A DNA stretch of 57,817 nucleotides from Verrucomicrobiales bacterium (GTDB lineage Bacteria; Verrucomicrobiota; Verrucomicrobiia; Limisphaerales; CAIMTB01): positions 1 to 57,817 of the forward strand of contig JAEUHG010000040.1 in NCBI GenBank assembly GCA_016795425.1, given 5' to 3'. Below the pieces are notes generated by a model. The model was not told the origin of the DNA and searched no databases. It saw nothing but the letters and a program-made list of their open reading frames with translations. The translations under genes and the position numbers were made by a program. Shown piece after piece: positions 36,267 to 44,298 of this stretch; the stretch's first letter is position 1; each line of letters begins with the position of its first letter.

Positions 36267-36563
36267 GGGACGCTCTCCTAGAACTCAGGGCCTAACCTAG
36301 TCAAGTCGGTCCTGACGATATCCAGGGAGCAAAAGCGCTAGTCCCCGATGCTCGCCTGGATTCGGCACGAATGTGCCCGCGGGCATCTGCCGACGAAACC
36401 TCAAGCGATCGGAGTCCTCCGAATGGAGTCGGTAACGGATCAGCAAAGCCGAGGGGAAGCAGAGTAAGTATTGAAAATGAATAAAATTCAATTCTCTATT
36501 CCTCGCGTTCCCCCACGGCAACTGCCGCCAGCACGACATCTATCTCCACGCACCCACCACTCC
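36267..36563. other. Divergent intergenic region (297 bp)
   Basis: This separates the leftward PEP-CTERM gene from a rightward secreted-protein gene. An AT-rich island at about 36470-36500 contains the promoter candidate listed separately. No gene was seen. Confidence 0.5.
36471..36500 (+). promoter_or_regulatory. Sigma-70-like promoter candidate
   Basis: TTGAAA (36471-36476) and TCTATT (36495-36500) are 18 bp apart in a distinctly AT-rich patch, ending 63 bp before the start of the secreted-protein gene. Confidence 0.35.
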
Positions 36564-39500
36564 ATGAAATCTCCTTCTGTCCTCTCGATCCTTGGGATGG
36601 CCGCGCTGTCCCTGGCCACCGGCCTCTCCAGTCCGGCCGGGATCATTCTCCAACAGACTGGGGCCACTTTCGCCGCTTTCGAGGCGGAGAATACTTCGAC
36701 GCGCGTCCAGGGCACCCCGGAGACCTGGGACACCCGCGCGGATTCGTCGGCCAGCGGCGGGAACGCGCTCGTGGCCGGCGGAACCAACAGCACGGGCGAC
36801 TCCCCCCATAGTTTTGCTCAGTATCACATCCAGTTTTCCACGGCGGGCACCTACTACCTCTATTACCGCTGGAAGACCGAGGAGGCGCGTACAGCCGGCG
36901 ACAATGCCACCGCGAATAGCTCCTGGATTCCTCTGGCTTTCGGTGATCTGAAGACGCCCGGGGCCGATGCCCAGCCGAGCTTCACCCGCACAGACAGCAA
37001 CAACACCACCGCCCCGGCCAACAACGCCTATGCCTGGCGTCGTGAGCTCGATACTGTCGTGTACGCGGTCGATGCCGCTGCCCTCACCGCGGTCCAAATC
37101 TTTTCAATCGGCACCCGCGAGGCCGGCATGATGTTCGATCGCTTCGTGTTCAGCACCGAACCCGCGCTGACCGACGCGCAGCTGGAGGCGCTGGCCAATT
37201 CGCCCACGGACGTGATTGAACAATCAGGTTCGGACACGTTCATCGCCTTCGAAGCGGAGACCGTGCAAGCGAAGTTGATCGCCGGAACGCCCGAGACCTG
37301 GGAACGCCGCAGCGATGAACAGGCGAGCGGCAGCGGCGCCCTGGTGGCCGGTGGCACCAACAGCACCGGTGATTCCCCTCACTCGTTCGCCCAGTATCAA
37401 CTCCGCTTCTCCAAGAGCGGCACCTACTATCTCTACTATCGCTGGAAGACCGAGGAGGCCCGCACCGCAGGCGATAATGCCACCGCTAACAGTTCCTGGA
37501 TCCCCAATTCCTTCGGCGACTTCCGCACTCCCGGCGCCGATGCCCAATCGAACTTCGTCCGCACCGACAGCAACAACACCACCGCCCCCGCGAACAATGC
37601 GTACGCCTGGCGACGCGAGCCGGAAGCCGTGGTCTACCCGGTGACCGATGCCCAGCTGAACACCGTCCAGATTTTCTCCCTCGGAACCCGCGAAGCCGGG
37701 ATGACTTTCGACCGTTTCATCTTCAGCACCGAACCCACCCTGACCGACGCGCAATTGGATAGCCTGGCCAACTCCGGCTCGAAACCGGTTCCGCCCGAAA
37801 TCGCCGCCATCGCCGGGTCGGAGAAACTCACCGAGATCACCCTCAAGTTCAGTCGCCCCCTGGCGAGCGCCACGGTTGTCGCCGCCAACTTTACGGCGGC
37901 AGGCCTCGTGATCTCAGCCGCCACGCTGGACACCGAAGATCCCCGCATCGTGAAACTCACGACGTCCGCCCAAACGGAGGGAGCCGTCTATGGGGTCGCG
38001 GTGACCGGCGTCAAAGATACGAGCGGCACCGCCGTGGGCGCCGGCACCCAGGCCTCGTTCACCGCTTGGAAGCGAGTCAACGGATGGGTCACCCGGGAAA
38101 TCTACTTCAATATCACCGGCACCGACCTCCAGGCGCTGTTGGATGCGCCCGATTTCCAGGCCCGCAAAGCCAGTCGTATCGAATACCTGCGAGCCTTCGC
38201 CTTCGACCAGGATCCGGTTATCGACAACTTCGGCATCCGCTTGACCGCCTTCTTTCAGCCTCCGACTTCCGGAACCTACAACTTCCACGTGGCGGTGGAC
38301 GACGTGGCCCAGCTTCAGTTGAGCACCGACGAAACGGAGGCGGCATCCAGTGTCCTAGGGGATTTCACGCTGACACCGCGTGAGTTCAGCGAGACCAGCA
38401 TGGCCGCTTCGGGCGCGCTAACGACCGGCAAACGCTATCTTCTGACCGGCCTCATGAAACAGAACGGCGGCGAATCTTTCTTTTCCGTCGGTGCGCATCG
38501 CGACGGTGACGGCACCACCCTGGCCTCGCTGCTGCCGCTCTCGGGCGCCAGCGTCTCGACCTGGATCAATCCTGATCTCGGAAAGGTGAAGTTCGTGGCC
38601 CAGCCCGCGGATGCGACGGTCAACGAAATGGGCCGGGCGCAGTTCGTGGTGCGCGCCGAGGCGGCGGTGGGACCGCTCTACTACCAGTGGCAGGAGAACG
38701 GCGCCAACATCCCGGGCGCCACCCGGGCGACCTACGTGACCAAAACCCTCGCCACCACGGATTCCGGCAAGAAATATCGCTGCATCGTCAGCGTCGGCGG
38801 CATCGACAACCCCAGCGCCGAAGCCGCGCTGACGGTGCGCCCCTTGCCTTCCGGCACCTACGACATCGTGACCCCGGTCGTCGGCATCAATTTCGTCGGC
38901 GGCGGCAACAGCAATCCCGGTCCACTGCAAACCGAGGACGTGGCCGGTGTTTATCCGCAGGATCACTGGAGCAATCTCACCGGCTTCGCGTTCGACAACG
39001 CCGCGCTGACCGACGGCGCCGGCAATCCCTCGCCCATTACCCTCACCACGACGCCCCTCACCGAGACTTGGTACAGCGGAACGTTCAAGTCCGGTGACGC
39101 GAACGGCATGCTCTTCCAGGGCTTCGTCACCGCAGGCAGCCCCACGGAGCCGGTCGTACTCACGCTCGCGAACGTGCCGGCGCCCGGAGCAGGCCAAGAG
39201 TATCGGCTCCTGCTCTACACCATCGGATTCGATTTCACGCCGGCCTACGAACAGGACTACGCCCTGACCGGCTCCGGAACCTATCCCGCATACAAAGGCC
39301 GCTCACAGACCGGTCTCCAGTTCGTCAACAACCCAACGTTCGCCCGAATCCAGAGCATCGACGCAGCTGCCCGCGATACCGGGAACTACGTCCAATTCGA
39401 CAACGTCATTCCCGCCTCGGACCAGACGCTCTCCCTTTCCGTCACCTGGGCCGGCACCGGCGGGAACAGCCACCAACCCGCCATCAACGCCCTCCAACTG

Positions 39501-39704
39501 GTCTCGGTAAGAAAACTCGTTGTCGACGCCGGCCAACCTAACGTCCGAATCACGCGCGCCGGCACCGACCTGCGAATCGAGTTCGACGGGGTCCTGCAAT
39601 CCTCTGCCGCGGCGGCCGGTGGCTTCACCGACGTTGCCGGTGCAATCAGTCCTCTCGTCGTCAGCCCCACAGACGCTTCACGCTTTTATCGAGCACGGCG
39701 CTGA
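36564..39704 (+). CDS. Secreted protein with duplicated carbohydrate-binding-like domains
   Basis: The 1046-residue product starts with a clear signal peptide (residues 1-28). Two tandem copies of a module of about 190 residues follow (about 32-210 and 222-405). Both contain 'FEAE', 'GTPETW', 'GGTNSTGDSPHSFAQY', 'YYLYYRWKTEEARTAGDN' and 'REAGM.FDRF.FSTEP', resembling beta-jelly-roll carbohydrate-binding (CBM6-type) modules. Next come an Ig/Big-like domain (about 410-500), a PA14/GLEYA-like segment (about 515-640), an Ig-like domain (about 685-765) and a C-terminal beta region (about 775-1046) ending in a 'SRFYRARR' tail seen in verrucomicrobial secreted proteins. No catalytic domain was recognised. 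The protein probably binds a glycan or the cell surface. Confidence 0.8.
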   Translation: MKSPSVLSILGMAALSLATGLSSPAGIILQQTGATFAAFEAENTSTRVQGTPETWDTRADSSASGGNALVAGGTNSTGDSPHSFAQYHIQFSTAGTYYLYYRWKTEEARTAGDNATANSSWIPLAFGDLKTPGADAQPSFTRTDSNNTTAPANNAYAWRRELDTVVYAVDAAALTAVQIFSIGTREAGMMFDRFVFSTEPALTDAQLEALANSPTDVIEQSGSDTFIAFEAETVQAKLIAGTPETWERRSDEQASGSGALVAGGTNSTGDSPHSFAQYQLRFSKSGTYYLYYRWKTEEARTAGDNATANSSWIPNSFGDFRTPGADAQSNFVRTDSNNTTAPANNAYAWRREPEAVVYPVTDAQLNTVQIFSLGTREAGMTFDRFIFSTEPTLTDAQLDSLANSGSKPVPPEIAAIAGSEKLTEITLKFSRPLASATVVAANFTAAGLVISAATLDTEDPRIVKLTTSAQTEGAVYGVAVTGVKDTSGTAVGAGTQASFTAWKRVNGWVTREIYFNITGTDLQALLDAPDFQARKASRIEYLRAFAFDQDPVIDNFGIRLTAFFQPPTSGTYNFHVAVDDVAQLQLSTDETEAASSVLGDFTLTPREFSETSMAASGALTTGKRYLLTGLMKQNGGESFFSVGAHRDGDGTTLASLLPLSGASVSTWINPDLGKVKFVAQPADATVNEMGRAQFVVRAEAAVGPLYYQWQENGANIPGATRATYVTKTLATTDSGKKYRCIVSVGGIDNPSAEAALTVRPLPSGTYDIVTPVVGINFVGGGNSNPGPLQTEDVAGVYPQDHWSNLTGFAFDNAALTDGAGNPSPITLTTTPLTETWYSGTFKSGDANGMLFQGFVTAGSPTEPVVLTLANVPAPGAGQEYRLLLYTIGFDFTPAYEQDYALTGSGTYPAYKGRSQTGLQFVNNPTFARIQSIDAAARDTGNYVQFDNVIPASDQTLSLSVTWAGTGGNSHQPAINALQLVSVRKLVVDAGQPNVRITRAGTDLRIEFDGVLQSSAAAAGGFTDVAGAISPLVVSPTDASRFYRARR
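36681..37770 (+). repeat. Tandem duplication of a 560-bp coding unit
   Basis: Units at about 36681-37190 and 37230-37770 share long nearly identical stretches (for example the GGCACCAACAGCAC-, TACCGCTGGAAGACCGAGGAGG- and GACAGCAACAACACCACCGC-type blocks). This points to a fairly recent internal duplication. Confidence 0.8.
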
Positions 39705-40008
39705 GTCATTGATGGACCGCACCACTCGCTCGTCGCGTCCTTCGTTGCGGACACACGGCCATCGTGGTGCGGTTCAATCAGTTTCCAGCCGGTAACACTC
39801 TCTCGCCGGGATTCAACCGCGCCGTCAGCTCCCAAGGAATGTCGATTCCGCTGTTCCGAGCCATTGGAGTATCGGCGTCCGACAGGAATTTCCCGAAATC
39901 GTGAGAGGTCGATAGAGCCGGAGCGGAGCTTCCGCCGCGACCATCATCCGCCACTTCGGATGGAGGAACCTCGTAACCGGGGGCAATGACAGCACTGGCC
40001 CATGATGC
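39705..40008. other. Intergenic region (304 bp)
   Basis: This lies between two rightward genes and should contain the terminator of the first and the promoter of the MscS gene. No feature could be assigned with confidence. Confidence 0.4.
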
Positions 40009-41955
40009 ATGGACGGTGTATCCCACCACCACCACTACGAAATGGACCTCCGCCCATCTCGCCCATTGGCTCACCATCGGCCCGTCGCCGCTGTCACCGC
40101 CGCCATGGTGCTGCTGTTCACGGTCTTCAGCGCTTCCGCGCAGGAAACCAGCCTTCCGCTGAAGCCCGCCGACCGCACGAACCCTCGAGCGGCCGTCAGG
40201 ACGTTCCTGGATGCTGGCGATGCCATCGGCACGTTCCTGTCGGAAGAATATCTGGATGCACCCTCGCACGCCCGATATCAGCGACTGCTCAACCTGGCGG
40301 AGAGAGTCACGCGCTCGCTGGATCTGAGCCACGTGCCCCCGGCGGCCCGGCAGAAGACGGGGCGGGCCGCCGCCATGGCATTGTACGGCACCTTGAATCG
40401 AGTCCCGCTTCCCGCTTTGGACTCCATTCCAGGTGGCTCATCCGTGGATGGGCCCCAAGAGACCAACCGGGTTCGATGGACCATTCCGGACACTGAGATT
40501 GTTTTGGTTCGCCAACTCGACGGACCGAGAGCTGGCGATTTCCTTTTCAGCCCGGAGACCGTCGCGGAGGCTGAGCACTACTATGCCAAAGTCCGGCATC
40601 TCCCCTATGCACGACGGGTGCCGTTGGAGAACATTCGGGAGATCACCCTCGTCAGCGGCGGATGGATGATCCCGTACTCCTGGATTCAGGCGTTGCCGGC
40701 GCCGTTGCGGACCTCGTTTCTTGAACAAGCCGCCTGGAAATGGTTCGCCTTGATCCTGCTCCTGGCCATTTCAGGTCTGGCCATGATTCCCGCCTACCGA
40801 GCATCGCGGCTGGGGAATCCAGACCGGCCCTTTCTCCAAGCCCTCAGTCAAGCTTCGCTCCCGGCCTTTGTCCTGCTCATGGGGCCTGTGTTCGCCTACT
40901 TTTCGCTGGTCCAGATCAACGTGATCGGAGTCGCCGGAGTCTGGGTGCAACTGTTGGTCACCGCGGTGATGTACCTGGCCGGAGCCTGGATCTGCTGGCG
41001 CGTCGCTCCGGTGGTTGCAGAAGCCATCATCGCGTCTCCCCGCGTTGCACGGGAGAGCATCGATGCTCACTTGATCCGGATCGCCACCCGCCTGCTCGGC
41101 ATCGTCGCCGCTACCGCGCTCCTCGTGGTGGGTGCCGACCGCCTCGGACTCCCGCTGTACGGTCTCCTTGCCGGCCTTGGCGTCGGCGGCCTCGCCATCG
41201 CTCTCGCTGCCCAACCGGCCATCGAGAATCTCCTCGGCGGCCTCAGTCTCTATGCCGACAAGCCCGTACGCATCGGCGACGCCTGCAAGTATGGATCCGA
41301 TGTCGGCACCGTGGAATCCATCGGCCTGCGTTCCACCCGCATGCGCGGTCCAGACCGAACCTTGACCTCGATCCCCAATGCCGCGCTCTCGAAACTTCCG
41401 ATCGTGAATCTTTCACGTCGCGACAAGTTCCTGATCGAGACTGTTCTCGGCGTCCGCTACGAAACCACTCCCGATCAACTCCGGCATCTCCTCGCACAGA
41501 TTCGCGAGACGCTGCTTGCTCATCCACGGGTGCAACAGGATTCCGCCTATGCGCGTTTGGTTGCGTTCGGGGCTTCCTCCCTTGACATCGAAGTCTCCGC
41601 CTATGTTCTCACCTCCGACTCCAAGGAGTTTCTGGCAATCCGAGAAGATCTTCTGCTCCGCATCATGGACCTGGTGGAAAGCAGCGGCACGGGATTCGCC
41701 TTCCCGTCCCAGACTCTCTATTTCGCCCGCGACGCCGGACTGAACCAAGAGAAGGCACGCGCCGCCGAGACCCAAGTCCAGGCATGGCGTACCGATTCCA
41801 AACTACCCTTCCCTGAGCCTTCCCCTGAGGAGCGAGAACGCCTGCGCGGGACCCTGTCTTACCCTCCTGCCGGCTCCGCAACCACTCCGATCCGATCCAG
41901 AGCCCAATCCGCCGCGAATGATTCCGACAATAGCATCCAGTCTCCACGCCAGTGA
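40009..41955 (+). CDS. MscS-family mechanosensitive ion channel
   Basis: This 648-residue inner-membrane channel opens on membrane tension to release solutes during osmotic downshock. It has a signal segment (about residues 25-44) and a periplasmic helical domain (about 45-240). Four transmembrane helices follow (about 243-262, 283-305, 310-338, 358-378), then the pore helix TM3 ('LLAGLGVGGLAIALAAQPAIENLLGG', about 385-412) with the Gly/Ala packing of MscS. The beta domain ('YADKPVRIGDACKYGSDVGTVESIGLRSTRMRG') and a soluble C-terminal domain complete it. A second start at 40042 would give a cleaner signal peptide; the first start adds a natural four-His run. The last 40 residues are low-complexity. 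Confidence 0.9.
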   Translation: MDGVSHHHHYEMDLRPSRPLAHHRPVAAVTAAMVLLFTVFSASAQETSLPLKPADRTNPRAAVRTFLDAGDAIGTFLSEEYLDAPSHARYQRLLNLAERVTRSLDLSHVPPAARQKTGRAAAMALYGTLNRVPLPALDSIPGGSSVDGPQETNRVRWTIPDTEIVLVRQLDGPRAGDFLFSPETVAEAEHYYAKVRHLPYARRVPLENIREITLVSGGWMIPYSWIQALPAPLRTSFLEQAAWKWFALILLLAISGLAMIPAYRASRLGNPDRPFLQALSQASLPAFVLLMGPVFAYFSLVQINVIGVAGVWVQLLVTAVMYLAGAWICWRVAPVVAEAIIASPRVARESIDAHLIRIATRLLGIVAATALLVVGADRLGLPLYGLLAGLGVGGLAIALAAQPAIENLLGGLSLYADKPVRIGDACKYGSDVGTVESIGLRSTRMRGPDRTLTSIPNAALSKLPIVNLSRRDKFLIETVLGVRYETTPDQLRHLLAQIRETLLAHPRVQQDSAYARLVAFGASSLDIEVSAYVLTSDSKEFLAIREDLLLRIMDLVESSGTGFAFPSQTLYFARDAGLNQEKARAAETQVQAWRTDSKLPFPEPSPEERERLRGTLSYPPAGSATTPIRSRAQSAANDSDNSIQSPRQ

Positions 41956-42007
41956 TTCTGAATCGCTCTCCTCTACGCGAAGGAGTTCCTCTGATGAAAC
42001 GCTGGCC

Positions 42008-42745
42008 ATGGTTCCATCGCGAATCCCCTGCCCGAGATGGAAGTCTCTAGGTGCCACGCTGCTTCTCATGGTGCTTGAAGCCGCCCTCGGCGCCGACCAG
42101 CTGAGGGCCGCCCAATCGCCCCCCAAAGAAATCACGGAGCATTACACCCGTATGCTCAGTTACCACCGGCGCATGGACGGCCATGTGCCCGACCATTCGG
42201 TGGTGTTCCTCGGAGACAGCCTGACCCAGGGTCTGTGCACCGACGCCGTGGCGCATCCGTCGGTGAACTACGGTATCGGCAGCGACACCACCGTCGGGAT
42301 CTTGGGACGGTTGCCCGCGTATTCCCATTCTCTGGGCCGCGCATCGGCGGTCGTCCTGGCGATTGGCGTCAACGACTTGCTGTTCCGCGACAATCAGGAG
42401 ATTGCCGAGAACTACCGGCGCATTCTGGATCGCCTGCCCCCGGGCACGCCGGTGGTGTGCAGCGCGTTGTTGCCGATCAATGAACGCACCTATGTGCAGG
42501 GCACACCGGTGAGCAACGCGCGGATCGCAGAACTCAACACGTTGCTGCGCGACCAGTGCGCCGCCTTCGCCCGCTGCGTGTTCGTCGATGCCAAGCCGCG
42601 ACTCGTGGACAGCGACGGCAATCTCCAGGCGACTCTCGAGGACGGCGACGGCATCCACCTGAATGCGGCCGGAAATCGAATCTGGTCGGAGGTTCTCCGC
42701 GACGGCCTCCTTCAAGCACGTCGAAACAAAGCCGATCCACCGTGA
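42008..42745 (+). CDS. SGNH/GDSL-family hydrolase
   Basis: This 245-residue, probably exported esterase or lipase has the SGNH block order. Block I is 'VFLGDSLTQG' (nucleophile Ser at about residue 71), block II 'YGIGSDTT', block III 'IGVNDLLF', and block V 'DGIHLNAAGN' with the Asp-His dyad. The start is uncertain. ATG 42008 is in frame and precedes a hydrophobic segment. A better ribosome binding site (AAGGAG, 41980-41985) precedes ATG 41994 in another frame, which would reach the same signal segment only after a one-base shift. It starts just after the MscS stop. The substrate (acyl sugar or other ester) cannot be told from the sequence. Confidence 0.8.
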   Translation: MVPSRIPCPRWKSLGATLLLMVLEAALGADQLRAAQSPPKEITEHYTRMLSYHRRMDGHVPDHSVVFLGDSLTQGLCTDAVAHPSVNYGIGSDTTVGILGRLPAYSHSLGRASAVVLAIGVNDLLFRDNQEIAENYRRILDRLPPGTPVVCSALLPINERTYVQGTPVSNARIAELNTLLRDQCAAFARCVFVDAKPRLVDSDGNLQATLEDGDGIHLNAAGNRIWSEVLRDGLLQARRNKADPP

Positions 42746-42804
42746 TCCTGTCGATCCCTTCCCGACGTTTCCGGATCCCTCCGCTAAACTGCCTTCACCA
42801 TCCT

Positions 42805-44169
42805 GTGTTCGAGATCACCCAAATTCCCATTCCGGACTTCGGTGCGCCTGAAGAGATACCCGTCCTGCCGCCGCGCCTCTATCGCGATCGCTGCCGCCGC
42901 GTCCTGGAACGTCTGCGGGAGGCCGGACTGGACGCGCTTGTCGTCTACGCGGACCGCGAGCATAGCGCGAACCTCTCCTATTGCACCGGGTTCGATCCGC
43001 GGTTCGAAGAGGCGTTGTTCGTCCTCACCTCCGACGGACAAGCCACGCTGTGCCTTGGCAACGAATGCCTCAACGTGGTGTCCGCTCTTCCCGTATCCAC
43101 GGACATCCTGCTCTGCCAGGACTTCAGTCTCATGGGCCAGGATCGTTCCAAATCCTGGGATCTCACCCCGCTTCTGGCCAAAGCCGGTTTGCGTCGCGGA
43201 ATGCGCTGCGGCATCGCCGGCTGGAAGACCCTGGAGGCCGGACGCCTCGAAGTCCCCTTCTACATCGTGGATCTCATTTCTCAACGCTGCGGACGGCCAC
43301 CGACCAATGCCAATGACTTGTTCATGCATCCGCAGCGGGGGCTTCGGATCGTCAATGAACCCGAGCAGATCGCCCAGTTCGAATACGCCGCCACGCGCAC
43401 CTCGAACTCCATCCTGAAGCTCCTGCGCGCCATCGAACCCGGGAAACGCTGCTTCGAACTCGCGGCCCATTTTGACGGCGGCGGGTTGCCGGATTCCTGT
43501 CATCCGATGGTTTCGTGCGGTCGCCGGATCCCCAATGGCATGGCGTCCCCCGGAAACACGCGCGTCGTCGAAGGACACTTTCTCACCAGCGCCTTCGGTG
43601 TCTGGGGTGCCCTCACCTGCCGGGCCGGATGGCTGACCGCGCACCCGGAGGTTTTCGCCAAGGGCACCGGGAGGGCGGTGTGGCCGATCATTGAGAATTA
43701 TCTGACGGTCACGCGGGCCTGGTACGCCGCGGTCTCGGTAGACGCCTCGGCCGGCGATGTCTGGGCCCAGACCGATGCGGCGCGCCAGGACGGGCTCTAC
43801 ACTCTTTGCGTCAATCCTGGCCATTATCTTCACCTCGACGAATGGGTGAGTTCCCCGTTCTGGAAGGACTCCCCCGTTGCCCTGCCCTCGGGGTGCGCCC
43901 TTCAGGCCGACATCATTCCCGTGCCCCGAAAAGGCACAGCCTCGATCAACATGGAGGATGGCATCGTGCTGGCCGATGCCCGACTGCGATCGCAACTCGA
44001 ACGTCGTTATCCCGCCCTTCATCAACGGTGCGAAGCCCGGCGCCGGTTCATGATCGAGGTCCTGGGTTACGCACTCAGCCCCGACATTCTTCCACTCAGC
44101 AACATTCCTGGCGCTTACTTCCCATGCCTTCTCGACACCACCTGGGTGTGCCGTCACCGGAGGAGTTAG
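42805..44169 (+). CDS. M24 (aminopeptidase P/creatinase-like) family protein lacking metal ligands
   Basis: The 454-residue product has a creatinase-like N-terminal domain ('RLREAGLDALVVYADREHSANLSYCTGF', about residues 30-60) and a pita-bread-type C-terminal half. In active M24 enzymes two Asp, one His and two Glu bind the metals. Here the two Asp positions read Ser and Arg/Ala ('EGHFLTSAFG', 'ALTCRAGWL'). The His ('GHYLHLDEW') and the last Glu ('NMEDGIVLAD') remain, and the other Glu position is Asp. It is therefore probably not a normal metallopeptidase. The start is uncertain: GTG 42805 was chosen, but GTG 42742, overlapping the upstream stop as GTGA, is also possible. The gene follows the SGNH hydrolase. 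Confidence 0.7.
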   Translation: MFEITQIPIPDFGAPEEIPVLPPRLYRDRCRRVLERLREAGLDALVVYADREHSANLSYCTGFDPRFEEALFVLTSDGQATLCLGNECLNVVSALPVSTDILLCQDFSLMGQDRSKSWDLTPLLAKAGLRRGMRCGIAGWKTLEAGRLEVPFYIVDLISQRCGRPPTNANDLFMHPQRGLRIVNEPEQIAQFEYAATRTSNSILKLLRAIEPGKRCFELAAHFDGGGLPDSCHPMVSCGRRIPNGMASPGNTRVVEGHFLTSAFGVWGALTCRAGWLTAHPEVFAKGTGRAVWPIIENYLTVTRAWYAAVSVDASAGDVWAQTDAARQDGLYTLCVNPGHYLHLDEWVSSPFWKDSPVALPSGCALQADIIPVPRKGTASINMEDGIVLADARLRSQLERRYPALHQRCEARRRFMIEVLGYALSPDILPLSNIPGAYFPCLLDTTWVCRHRRS

Positions 44170-44298
44170 GGTCCCGGTCGATTCCGTGCAGAGCTCTCTC
44201 GGGCAAGTCAGGCGAACCGTTGTCAGGGCAAGTCGGTCGGGGAGCCGCATCGGAGCCGACCCATTCAGTTTTGGCCGGGACTGCCGATACACGCTACG

